In this document: piece by piece, positions 7,596 to 14,757 of the stretch | Layout: each line of letters begins with the position of its first letter | How positions within the stretch are numbered: position 1 is the first letter of the stretch | Assembly (NCBI GenBank): GCA_041300525.1 | Contig: JBGLNJ010000001.1 | Span: 4,278,001 to 4,342,000 of the forward strand | DNA length: 64,000 nucleotides | Source: JBGLNJ01 sp041300525 | GTDB lineage: Bacteria > Chloroflexota > Anaerolineae > Fen-1058 | Direction of reading: 5' to 3' | The notes under the pieces: model-generated | Database searches by the model: none | What the model was told of the DNA's origin: nothing | Seen by the model: only the letters and a program-made list of their open reading frames with translations | Made by a program: the position numbers and the translations under genes

Positions 7596-8621
7596 TTAAC
7601 TGAGACTTTGGGCTGCTTGCTCCTTGTTCTGTTGCCAGTAGGCCGCTCGCGCTGCGGCGGCGGTTCGCAAGTTCGCTTCGCGTTCGGCGAGACATGTGGC
7701 CGGATCGCCCCGATAATAATCGATCGGGCACAAATACTTCAAGGCCGAATGTGGACGGCGGTGGTTGTAGTACTCCTGATAGTCGAGCATCATCGCGCGG
7801 GCCTCATACAGCACCGTTTCGGACTCGATGGGCAGTTCTTCGCGGAAGGTGCGGTGGACCCGCTCGTCGAGGCCATTGGATTGAGGGTGATACGGATGGG
7901 TGCGCACATCGGTCGCCCCCACCGCCTGCATGAACTGCCGCCAATCATGACCCACGAACTGCGGGCCGCCATCATGCACGATTTGCGGTTCGCCTGACCG
8001 TCGCGGCTGGTTGGCTAAAGTATCCAACGCCCGTTGCACCGCTCGCTCCACCGCATCGGTCTTAGCGGTCAGTAAGAGTTCACAGTGCACGAGATAGCGA
8101 CTATAGGCATCCAAGATATCGATCATCCAGAACCATTGGTCATCGAACCACCACATGGTCAAGTCGGTGTGCCAGCGCTGATCGGGATGGTCCGCGACAG
8201 GTGGGCGCACTAACGGCTCGGGCGCCGGCGCACGGCGGCCCAGCAACTGATGGCGGTCGAGAATATTCCGCACCATCCAAGGCCGCAAAAACGCCTTGTT
8301 TTCCGCCATCAGCGCGTACGCGAGGCGCTTGTAGCCGAGTAACAGATGACGGTGTGCGCCTTGGACGACACACTCAATTTCTTGCGGCGTCGGCGGCAGG
8401 GCGGTGTGCGCAGGCACCACGACTCGATCGGCCAGCTGTTGGTGGTGGGCACGCTCTTGCCAACGATAGTAAGTCGCTGGGGAAAGTCCCAGGTCGGTCA
8501 GAATCGCCGTCAGACTGCGGTTGGGACACAGTTGTTGGGCACGCGCGAGGGTGTCCAAGATGGTCACTTTTTCGTCCGCCGAGTATCGCCGACGGGGCGT
8601 TATCGCCAGCGCCCCTTTTTT
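7596..8621 (-). CDS. IS3-family transposase orfB (DDE integrase domain)
   Basis: About 340 residues in the -1 frame relative to orfA. The rve integrase core is intact: first Asp in W-H-T-D-L-T-M-W, second in I-V-H-D-G-G-P-Q-F, and Glu in the H-P-Y-H-P-Q-S-N-G-L-D-E-R-V-H-R-T-F-R-E-E-L block, followed by Y-Y-N-H-R-R-P-H. The N-terminal HTH_21 region (L-G-Y-K-R-L-A-Y) is present. Translation is expected by -1 slippage from orfA at an A6G run (8615-8621). The open frame extends upstream to 8936, but that part is only the shadow of orfA. Confidence 0.9.
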   Translation of the reverse strand, partial: KKGALAITPRRRYSADEKVTILDTLARAQQLCPNRSLTAILTDLGLSPATYYRWQERAHHQQLADRVVVPAHTALPPTPQEIECVVQGAHRHLLLGYKRLAYALMAENKAFLRPWMVRNILDRHQLLGRRAPAPEPLVRPPVADHPDQRWHTDLTMWWFDDQWFWMIDILDAYSRYLVHCELLLTAKTDAVERAVQRALDTLANQPRRSGEPQIVHDGGPQFVGHDWRQFMQAVGATDVRTHPYHPQSNGLDERVHRTFREELPIESETVLYEARAMMLDYQEYYNHRRPHSALKYLCPIDYYRGDPATCLAEREANLRTAAAARAAYWQQNKEQAAQSLS

Positions 8622-8914
8622 AGTTGCAGATTCTCGGCGCTGAGTTCCGCAATGACGGCTTGCAGGCGTTGGACTTCGGCCAGTAATTGCTCTTCGGCCG
8701 GGCGAATTCTCTTCCGCCCGCGCGCCTGACCATTCAGCGCTTTCAGAGCGGCTTGATCGGCCTGCCGTTCCCATTGATAGAACAGGGTCGGACTGATCTG
8801 GTACTGCTCGCAGACCTGACTGATGCTCAGGTTGGTGTGCCGGCCTTCCTTGAGGATCTGGAGTTTCGTGTCGGCCGAGAACTGTCGCCGTGGCTTGCGA
8901 TTGTTGGTGTTCAT
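8600..8914 (-). CDS. IS3-family transposase orfA
   Basis: 104-residue helix-turn-helix protein (HTH_Tnp_1 type): F-S-A-D-T-K-L-Q-I-L-K-E, then V-C-E-Q-Y-Q-I-S-P-T-L-F-Y-Q-W, followed by a leucine-zipper-like helix (L-L-A-E-V-Q-R-L-Q-A-V-I-A-E-L). It binds the IS ends and supplies the N terminus of the OrfAB fusion. The last codons contain the A AAA AAG slippery sequence at 8621-8615 on the minus strand, where -1 frameshifting yields OrfAB. Confidence 0.9.
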   Translation of the reverse strand: MNTNNRKPRRQFSADTKLQILKEGRHTNLSISQVCEQYQISPTLFYQWERQADQAALKALNGQARGRKRIRPAEEQLLAEVQRLQAVIAELSAENLQLKKGRWR

Positions 8915-9170
8915 GATGCTGCTCCTGTGTGATCATTGTACTCCGATTCGATCGCGCTGAATCACGCGGTTGGAGCAGCCAAAAAGCATCAGTTAATTTC
9001 GGGCCGGTTTCTTCTCACTTCGTCTTGGGCGATACATGCTCCTCATCAGAGAGTTGCATTATCGTCATGTTTCCTAACCCGGACAAGCCGGAACTAAACA
9101 GGGTGTGACTTGCTAAACGGTCGACGATTCGATATAGTATCCGCCATCTTTAAGGACGCGGTGGTGACGC

Positions 9171-10685
9171 ATGACGACCATGCTTTTAACCGAGAAATAC
9201 GCTGACCAATTGGACGGTGTCCTGCACTGTTACGATCGCCTCGTGCTCACGGGGAGTCTGATGCCCGTGTGCTACCCGCAAGGGATGACGAAGTACCTGA
9301 ACGAGCGGGGCATTCGCATTTTCGATTACGCCCAATTTGCCCAGCCCCTGGCGGAGCAACTGCGTGCGAATGCCGAAGCGGTGGCGACGCAAGCCGGGCT
9401 GACCATTGAATACCTTCGCAAAAAGAACTTTCGCAAAGAGGCCCGCATTGAAGCCCTGCTTCAGAAACGCGGACGCCAACCGGGATTGGTGCATATCTTT
9501 TCCGCCCTGGAACCGTGCGGGAGTTACAAGCCGTGGCATGACAAGACCACGCATCACACCTTTCTCAAGTCCGACACGGGGAAGTGTCTGCACTACTACT
9601 TTTACTTCATCGATGCCGAGTTGGGCCTGTGCTATTTCCGTGTCGCTACGTGGTGCCCATTTCGCGTCCAGGTCTACTTCAACGGTCATGCCTGGTTGGC
9701 CAGCCAACTGAAACGAAAGGAGATCACGTTTCAACTCCAAGACAACGCCTTCACCCACATCGCAGATTACGCCGCCGCCAACGACCTCGCCGCCCACTTC
9801 GACGTGAGCGCCTTACATCGCCGCTTGGATGAGTTTGTCGAACGCTACTGCCCGATCGTGAAGACCCTGTCGCTCTCCTATCAGTGGAGCCTCTGGCAAG
9901 CTGAATATGCGACTGACCTCGTCTTCAAACAGCGCCGAGACTTGCAAGCCTTCTTCCCGCCTTTGCTGGAAACCCTGGTGTTGTCGGTGAAGCCAGACGA
10001 CATTGCCTCTTTTCTCGGCCACAAGTTGCATGGCAATTATCAAGGCGAAGTCACGACGCGCTTGCAGAAACGCTTTCCGGGTACCCGGATCAAACACACG
10101 CTCGGGCCGGTCTCGCTCAAACTGTACGACAAGTTCGGGTTGATCCTGCGCCTCGAAACGACGGTCAACGATGTCACCTTTTTCCAACAGCGCCGCGTGG
10201 TCGAACATCGCACCGGCGAGCGCGAAACCAAGTGGGCCGCGATGAAAAAGACGCTCTACAACCTGACCCCGTTGCAAGACTTACTCCAAGCCGCCAATCG
10301 CCGCTACTTGGCATTCCTGTCGGCGTTGGATACGCCCTCGGGTGGCGAACGGCAATTACAGCGCTTGGCGGACTCCCAGACCGAGAACGGTCATCATTAC
10401 AAAGGCTTCAACCTCTTTGCCGCCGCCGACGCCCAAGTGTTCCGGCTGCTCCTGCGCGGCGAGTTCGCCATCAGCGGCCTGACCGCTCGCGCCCTACGGA
10501 CATTGATGCCCGACAAGACCAGTGGCCAAGTGAGTCGCTTGTTGAAACGCCTGCGGGTCCATGGCTTGCTCAAGAAAATCGGCCTGCGCTACAAATACTA
10601 TCTCACAGACTTTGGTCGCCAAGTGCTGGCGCTGGCCTTGACCTTGCGCGAACAGCGAGCGGTCCCCGCTCTGGCGCGGGCGTAG
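9171..10685 (+). CDS. Uncharacterised ~500-residue protein with C-terminal winged helix
   Basis: 504 residues. The C terminus (about 425-500) is a MarR-like winged helix (G-Q-V-S-R-L-L-K-R-L-R-V-H-G-L-L-K-K ... Y-K-Y-Y-L-T-D-F-G). The large N-terminal region has many conserved-looking His/Tyr/Trp clusters (C-Y-D-R-L-V-L-T-G, K-P-W-H-D-K, K-C-L-H-Y-Y-F-Y-F-I-D, R-L-E-T-T-V-N-D-V-T-F-F) but no nuclease or transposase triad I can assign. From memory, such proteins are often multicopy and auto-named MarR regulator, and one could be the sole gene of an undescribed mobile element. It directly abuts the IS3 end. Weakly matching inverted ends, GAACT at 9091 and AGTTC at 10727-10731, are visible; no target duplication. 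Confidence 0.65.
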   Translation: MTTMLLTEKYADQLDGVLHCYDRLVLTGSLMPVCYPQGMTKYLNERGIRIFDYAQFAQPLAEQLRANAEAVATQAGLTIEYLRKKNFRKEARIEALLQKRGRQPGLVHIFSALEPCGSYKPWHDKTTHHTFLKSDTGKCLHYYFYFIDAELGLCYFRVATWCPFRVQVYFNGHAWLASQLKRKEITFQLQDNAFTHIADYAAANDLAAHFDVSALHRRLDEFVERYCPIVKTLSLSYQWSLWQAEYATDLVFKQRRDLQAFFPPLLETLVLSVKPDDIASFLGHKLHGNYQGEVTTRLQKRFPGTRIKHTLGPVSLKLYDKFGLILRLETTVNDVTFFQQRRVVEHRTGERETKWAAMKKTLYNLTPLQDLLQAANRRYLAFLSALDTPSGGERQLQRLADSQTENGHHYKGFNLFAAADAQVFRLLLRGEFAISGLTARALRTLMPDKTSGQVSRLLKRLRVHGLLKKIGLRYKYYLTDFGRQVLALALTLREQRAVPALARA

Positions 10686-10756
10686 GCTCAGAATCGTTGC
10701 TTTTTGTGCAAGAATTCAACTGGTAAAGTTCTAATCCCTAACCAACTGATCTCTGA

Positions 10757-10858
10757 TCACTTAATTCGATTACGGAAATACTCAATGGTGCGCGTCAAGC
10801 CCTCTTCCAGTTGCACCTTAGGCTCCCAGCCCAGCAGTGTTTGCGCCTCGCGGGCGAA
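10757..10858 (-). pseudogene. C-terminal remnant of an NAD-dependent sugar-nucleotide epimerase
   Basis: Reading the minus strand, about 32 codons give R-E-A-Q-T-L-L-G-W-E-P-K-V then L-E-E-G-L-T-R-T-I-E-Y-F-R, ending in TGA at 10757-10759. This is the characteristic C terminus of UDP-glucuronate epimerase/decarboxylase-type SDR proteins. Upstream it is cut by the 31-bp repeat starting at 10863, so only the tail survives. The rest of 10686-10990 holds this remnant, the repeat, and a possible operator. Confidence 0.75.
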
Positions 10859-10862
10859 GCCA

Positions 10863-10893
10863 AGGCCCTACGCTACGGCCCTAACTTAACGAC
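10863..10893 (+). repeat. 31-bp repeat, inverted copy at 47107-47137
   Basis: The segment beginning AGGCCCTACGCTACGG and ending TTAACGAC is present as an exact reverse complement at 47107-47137, 36 kb away and also in non-coding DNA. A degenerate second half occurs at 47172-47204, so the other locus looks like an inverted pair. Confidence 0.85.
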
Positions 10894-10899
10894 ATTGAT

Positions 10900-10918
10900 C
10901 TGTAACCTTGTTGTAACG
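10900..10918 (+). promoter_or_regulatory. Possible tandem operator, TGTAAC repeats 11 bp apart
   Basis: TGTAAC occurs at 10901-10906 and 10912-10917, an 11-bp direct repeat, the spacing typical for OmpR/PhoB-type winged-helix dimers. It lies about 75 bases upstream of the small membrane protein and the winged-helix regulator gene, so autoregulation is possible. This is a pattern only. Confidence 0.35.
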
Positions 10919-10990
10919 CTATAGGACTAGTGGGGGTTTGACGACGCGGCGTTCCTACGCTACAATTTAGCAAGACACGGAGGGCTCGAT

Positions 10991-11188
10991 ATGACGATCA
11001 AGCAAATCGTGACCGTAATGGACGGGCTGGTCATCGGAGCGATGGTCACACTGTTAGTCTGTCTCGCAGTTCACATTCCGATAGAGTCTTTCGGCATCGT
11101 CAACTTGATGCTCGCAACTTTTTTCTTCGGTGTGGCCGGCATGATCGGATTGGACAGCCTGCTCAAAGCCGGCTTCTTGACGAACTAG
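10991..11188 (+). CDS. Small two-helix membrane protein
   Basis: 65-residue hydrophobic protein with two predicted membrane segments (about residues 12-31 and 36-56), a short basic N terminus and no catalytic motif. GGAGGG at 10979-10984 gives good spacing to the ATG. It is followed 24 bases later by a response-regulator-like gene and is probably co-transcribed. Its function is unknown. Confidence 0.65.
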   Translation: MTIKQIVTVMDGLVIGAMVTLLVCLAVHIPIESFGIVNLMLATFFFGVAGMIGLDSLLKAGFLTN

Positions 11189-11212
11189 CCGCTCACAAGC
11201 TGAGAGAATACA

Positions 11213-11911
11213 TTGGCTACCCCAACCTCACCTGTTGTCGTTTTGTTGATTGAGAGCCGCCGCCGCGCAGACGCGGCCGTGGGGCCTGTCTTGGAAAAGA
11301 AAGGCTTCCGCATCGTTCGAGTCACATCCGGCAAGGATGCGCTGAGTCAGGCCAAGAGCCAGCGGCCGGCGGTAGCTGTGCTCGACAGCCTGGCGTGGCG
11401 CGGGGATTGCGCGCAGTTGTGCGGAGACCTGCGCAAGGTGGACGTGCCACTGCTCGTCCTTTTGCCGGAAGGTGGAGCGGACGCGCCCAAACTGCCGGCG
11501 GGCGTTGCGACTCTCGCCCGGCCATTCACGCCGCGCAGGCTCACCAATTGCGTCAAGCGGCTGCTGCCAGAGGCGGGCGGCGACGTGCTCAAGATTGGCG
11601 ACGTGCAGTTCAACGTCCAGCACCGTCACGTCCGCAAAGGCTCCACAACCGTTCAGTTGACGCCGATGCAGGCCAAACTGCTCGAAGTGTTCATGCGGCA
11701 TCCCGGCGAGACCCTCAGCCGGCATTACCTCATCAAGCAAGTCTGGAACTGGAACACCGACGACCTGAACGATACGCGCACGCTCGACGTCCACGTGCGC
11801 TGGCTGCGGCAGATCGTCGAGGATGACTCGAATGTTCCCCGCTATCTTGCCACGGTGCGAGGTGTGGGGTACCGATTCGGGTTGCCGGAGAAAACCGAAG
11901 CAGGGAAATGA
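11213..11911 (+). CDS. OmpR/PhoB-type winged-helix regulator with degenerate receiver
   Basis: 232 residues. The C-terminal Trans_reg_C winged helix is intact (L-T-P-M-Q-A-K-L-L-E, V-R-W-L-R-Q-I-V-E and G-V-G-Y-R-F). The N-terminal receiver-like domain keeps V-L-D-S near residue 57. The acidic pair after strand 1 is replaced by L-I-E-S, and the conserved Lys is Arg in L-A-R-P-F-T. Phosphorylation by a kinase is therefore doubtful and no kinase is adjacent. It starts at TTG 11213 with weak upstream purines (GAGAGAA). A second regulator of the same kind lies at 47233-47919. Confidence 0.85.
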   Translation: MATPTSPVVVLLIESRRRADAAVGPVLEKKGFRIVRVTSGKDALSQAKSQRPAVAVLDSLAWRGDCAQLCGDLRKVDVPLLVLLPEGGADAPKLPAGVATLARPFTPRRLTNCVKRLLPEAGGDVLKIGDVQFNVQHRHVRKGSTTVQLTPMQAKLLEVFMRHPGETLSRHYLIKQVWNWNTDDLNDTRTLDVHVRWLRQIVEDDSNVPRYLATVRGVGYRFGLPEKTEAGK

Positions 11912-11944
11912 AAAACAGCGCGCAGGACAAGTTGCCTGCTTGGC

Positions 11945-12052
11945 GTAGGACAAGTTGCCAACTTGTCCTACAAAACATCTTGTTACCAGAGCGAATGAGT
12001 AGGACAAGATGGCATCTTGTCCTACAAAACATCTGGCTGCCAGAGCGAATGA
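11945..12052. repeat. Two tandem 54-bp units of the GTAGGACAAG palindrome family
   Basis: Unit 1 (11945-11998) and unit 2 (11999-12052) each hold a 27-bp GTAGGACAAG palindrome followed by the shared tail AAAACATCT-N6-CCAGAGCGAATGA. The two palindromes have compensatory changes (TTGCCAA against ATGGCAT) that keep the hairpin. A partial third unit precedes (11931-11944). They sit between converging genes. Confidence 0.9.
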
Positions 12053-12056
12053 AAAG

Positions 12057-12081
12057 GCCCCAGGCGTTTTACGCCTGGGGC
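12057..12081. terminator. Bidirectional hairpin terminator
   Basis: GCCCCAGGCG / CGCCTGGGGC stem (10 bp) with a TTTTA loop. It sits between the regulator (plus) and the methyltransferase (minus), and the methyltransferase stop lies in the loop. On the minus strand it is followed by CTTTTC. It serves converging transcripts. Confidence 0.7.
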
Positions 12082-13403
12082 TTGTCGTCTGGGATCGTCA
12101 CCGTTGTGGCGCGGCCCAGCACATCCACGACTCGCACGGCGATTTGTCTACCCTTGCGGCCATCTACATTGAACTTGGCTTGTGTGACCAGTTCCGGTTG
12201 CGCCCGGCTGCGGAATGATTGCCACCGGCTGCAAAACACGCCGCCACGAAAATCAGGGTCAATCTCCCAATAGTCCACCAAGTCCTCAAAGCTGTTCACG
12301 CGCGCGCACAGGTCATCGGGCACATCGGCCTGATACTTGCGCAGCGTCACCCGTAGGGTGTGCTCTGTGCGGTCAAGTTGCACGTTGACACATTCGTCTG
12401 TGGCGCGCTCTTGGCTTGCGCTCCACACCTCGAACGGCGCGCAGCCCGTCACGCCGAGCAATCGCTTGGTCGTCGTGTGGATCGCGCGCGGGCTGGCATC
12501 GCAAGCCAGCCATGCTCGCCCCAGTCGCTCCGCCACCGCAGGCAAAGTCCCCGACCCGCAAAAGAAATCCGCCGCCACATCGCCCGCATTGGACGAGGCT
12601 TTGACGATGCGCTCGACGAGCGCCTCGGGTTTTTGTGTGGGGTAGCCGGTGCGCTCGCCGTGCAGCCGCGCCACCACCGGAAAGTACCACCAGTCCTCCG
12701 GCACTTTGCCGCGCGCCAGGTTGGGCACTTTGCCAAAGCCGGCTTTGCGGCTGCTGGCAAACGTCTGCACGGTGGAATCGTCGTAAGGCACGCGCACGGC
12801 GTCGGCGTTGAACGTATAGTCGTCCGACTTGGCGTAGATGAAGATCGTGTCGTGCTTGCGGTTGAACGCGCGGCGCACGGGCGAAGGGCCGTGATACACC
12901 CAGGCGATCTCGTTGAGCAGGCGCTCTGCGCCGAACAGCTCATCCAGCAGCAGACGGAGGTAGTGACTGGCGTGCCAGTCGGCGTGGAGGTAGAGCGTGC
13001 CATGCTCGGACAGCAGTTCGCGCATCAAGCACAGCCGCTCGTACATCATCGTCAGGTAGGCGTCGGGGTCGGCCCAGCGGTCGTCGTAGCCGTCGCCGAG
13101 CAGCCACTCTTGGGGCTTGCGGCTGTCTTCGCCCCGGCCAATCCGCGCCGTATAGCGCTTGCCACTCATGAAGGGCGGGTCGGCGTAAATCAAATCCACC
13201 CGGCCTCGCCAGTCTGGCAAGAGGGCCGCCATCACCGCCAGGTTATCGCCCTCAATCAGGCGATTGTGGATAGAGGCAGGGCGGGCATCGGGCGGCGTGA
13301 CGATCCGCGCCCGGTGCAGCGCCGCCGGCTCGGCATGGACTTGATTCGGCTTGGAGGGCCAGGTAAGCTTCAGGTTGCTGATGGGGCGGTTGGCGCGAGA
13401 CAC
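12069..13403 (-). CDS. Orphan DNA methyltransferase (beta-class, N4-C or N6-A)
   Basis: 444 residues. Catalytic motif IV, I-Y-A-D-P-P-F, is near residue 73 and precedes the SAM-binding motif I, D-F-F-C-G-S-G-T, near 291. That order defines beta-class amino-methyltransferases of the D12/N6_N4 family. Y-P-T-Q-K-P before motif I is also typical. The C-terminal ~120 residues are extra. No restriction gene lies nearby, so it is either a solitary methyltransferase or a Mod subunit without Res. An inverted repeat (13405-13440) sits directly upstream of the start codon. Confidence 0.9.
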   Translation of the reverse strand: MSRANRPISNLKLTWPSKPNQVHAEPAALHRARIVTPPDARPASIHNRLIEGDNLAVMAALLPDWRGRVDLIYADPPFMSGKRYTARIGRGEDSRKPQEWLLGDGYDDRWADPDAYLTMMYERLCLMRELLSEHGTLYLHADWHASHYLRLLLDELFGAERLLNEIAWVYHGPSPVRRAFNRKHDTIFIYAKSDDYTFNADAVRVPYDDSTVQTFASSRKAGFGKVPNLARGKVPEDWWYFPVVARLHGERTGYPTQKPEALVERIVKASSNAGDVAADFFCGSGTLPAVAERLGRAWLACDASPRAIHTTTKRLLGVTGCAPFEVWSASQERATDECVNVQLDRTEHTLRVTLRKYQADVPDDLCARVNSFEDLVDYWEIDPDFRGGVFCSRWQSFRSRAQPELVTQAKFNVDGRKGRQIAVRVVDVLGRATTVTIPDDKPQA

Positions 13404-13404
13404 A

Positions 13405-13440
13405 ATAGACTCCTCATGGAAACGCGTGTGAGGAGTCTAT
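13405..13440. promoter_or_regulatory. Inverted repeat upstream of the methyltransferase start
   Basis: ATAGACTCCTCA (13405-13416) and TGAGGAGTCTAT (13429-13440) form a perfect 12-bp inverted repeat. One arm begins two bases from the methyltransferase ATG and contains its GAGG-type ribosome binding site. As RNA the hairpin would hide that site; as DNA it could be an operator. Confidence 0.6.
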
Positions 13441-13497
13441 CACTGGCGGCGCGGTGTGTCAAACGGGATGGTTGCTCGAAAGTGTTGCGCTGATCTA

Positions 13498-13550
13498 GCC
13501 CGGTTTACCGGGCTTGCGCTGTTAGCCCGACGATTTTATCGTCGGGCAGA
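13498..13550. repeat. Pair of adjacent small hairpins
   Basis: AGCCCGG-TTTA-CCGGGCT (13498-13516) and GCCCGACGAT-TTT-ATCGTCGGGC (about 13526-13549) lie back to back in non-coding DNA between the methyltransferase and the glycosidase-like fragment. Neither has a T run, so they are REP-like structures rather than simple terminators. Confidence 0.6.
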
Positions 13551-13589
13551 TCGGCCTGTGCAAAAATGCGCCACGCATCCGGTTGGGTT

Positions 13590-14432
13590 TCACTTGGGCA
13601 TCGCGCGCAGCGCGTTGTAAGCAGGGCGGACGCGCGTTTCAGGAAAGTCAGGGTAGGTGATAGCCCACCAGTACTGCTCCTTGTCCTCGGTGTCGAAGGG
13701 ACTGGCAATCGAAAGTGCGATCATAGGGCCGATCCATGGTGACCAGTGCGATTTGGCGTATTGGTAGGCGCGCACCAGGTAATCGGCTTGCTGCTCCGGC
13801 GTGACGGCGTACCAGCTATAGTCAGGATGGATTTGGTCGGTCGTCCAGCCGAACTCGAGCAAGGCAATTTGCTTGTCAGCATCGCCATAGCGTTCCATGA
13901 TTTTGCGGATGTCTTCGACGTGGCGGAAACAAAAGAAGCGATTGCCGTTGTATTTCTTGGCGGCTTCATCGGGCGAGGTTTCGGGCGGCTCTTTGTAGCC
14001 GGATGCGTGGACGCCGAGCAGGTCAAAGTACGGCGCAGCGCCGGCCTGGTACATTTTTTCGATGTATTGATCGTCGGGGATGGCTTGCGGCGGGCCGCTG
14101 CCCGTGGGGGCCATGCCGGCCGAGATGACTAGCGCGTTGGGGTCGGCGGTCTTGACGCCGATGTAGCAAGCTTTGAGCATTTCGACGTACCGCACCGGAT
14201 CGGGCGGCCGGTCGCCCCACTCGAAGGTCAGGTTAGGCTCGTTCCACACTTGGTAGGCCCGAATCTTGCCCTTGTAGTGCTCGGCCAGCGCGTGGCAAAA
14301 GTCGCCATAGTTCTGCATATCTTCCGGCGGCGCGTGCTCCTTGAGGTTAGCGCCGGGAGCTTGCGTCCAAAACGGCTGAAAGTCAACCCGCGCGATCAAG
14401 TTGAGCTGGCTACGTTGGACGGTTTTTACCAT
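13590..14432 (-). CDS. Glycoside hydrolase-like TIM-barrel protein, N-terminally truncated
   Basis: 280 residues resembling the GH39/GH5-like (clan A) barrel. The acid/base segment Q-V-W-N-E-P-N is near residue 62 and the nucleophile segment A-L-L-E-F-G-W near 191, so both glutamates are present. The frame begins abruptly at D-R-M-V-K-T, which in full-length relatives lies well inside the barrel, and an in-frame stop occurs 19 codons upstream. The first strands and the signal peptide are therefore missing. It is homologous to the barrel of the gene at 14758-18000 and probably arose by duplication. Its activity is doubtful. Confidence 0.7.
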   Translation of the reverse strand: MVKTVQRSQLNLIARVDFQPFWTQAPGANLKEHAPPEDMQNYGDFCHALAEHYKGKIRAYQVWNEPNLTFEWGDRPPDPVRYVEMLKACYIGVKTADPNALVISAGMAPTGSGPPQAIPDDQYIEKMYQAGAAPYFDLLGVHASGYKEPPETSPDEAAKKYNGNRFFCFRHVEDIRKIMERYGDADKQIALLEFGWTTDQIHPDYSWYAVTPEQQADYLVRAYQYAKSHWSPWIGPMIALSIASPFDTEDKEQYWWAITYPDFPETRVRPAYNALRAMPK

Positions 14433-14757
14433 CCGGTCGGTGGTGGAAATGCCTCCGCCAAGTGGTTTGGGTGCAACAAGTCCGGCTTATCCAATGCCGT
14501 ATATGGTGGTTGACCAAAACTGCGCCCCCATATACGGGGTGGTTATGAAGCCTGACGGGTTCACTGAACGCATACCAACAACCAGCAGGCCGCTCTATAC
14601 AAGAGTGTGTACAGGGCCAGTATGACGCATGAAACCAGTATTTCTATCAGGAATATTGCAGTAAAGCCTTTAGGACGCAGTTTGATCATGTGGAGCCTCG
14701 CAGCACGGCATCATTGACTTGCCGGGTCTTTTGATTGCATGAGCAACTTGGTCACAG
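14433..14757. other. Gene-free stretch
   Basis: 325 bases without a convincing gene. The only structure seen is an inverted repeat CCGTATATGG (about 14491-14500) with CCATATACGG (about 14529-14538). This may mark the event that removed the 5' end of the barrel gene. Confidence 0.5.

Larger units (their letters stand above)
7575..9017 (-). mobile_element. IS3-family insertion sequence, 1443 bp
   Basis: Terminal inverted repeats of 29 bp with 24 matches (outer TGAGAAGAAA and inner AAATTAACTGA blocks identical) lie at 7575-7603 and 8989-9017, beginning TG and ending CA as in IS3 elements. The element carries overlapping orfA and orfB with a slippery run between them. No clear 3-4 bp target duplication is seen (ATT against CTT), so one flank may have been rearranged after insertion. 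Confidence 0.9.

Noticed and set aside
7575..10731. IS3 element and the 500-residue winged-helix gene as one composite element
   Set aside because: The IS3 has its own complete ends at 9017, and the next gene has an independent promoter region and no shared repeat.
11934..12052. CRISPR-like array
   Set aside because: Only two full 54-bp direct units, each itself palindromic, with no spacers and no cas genes.
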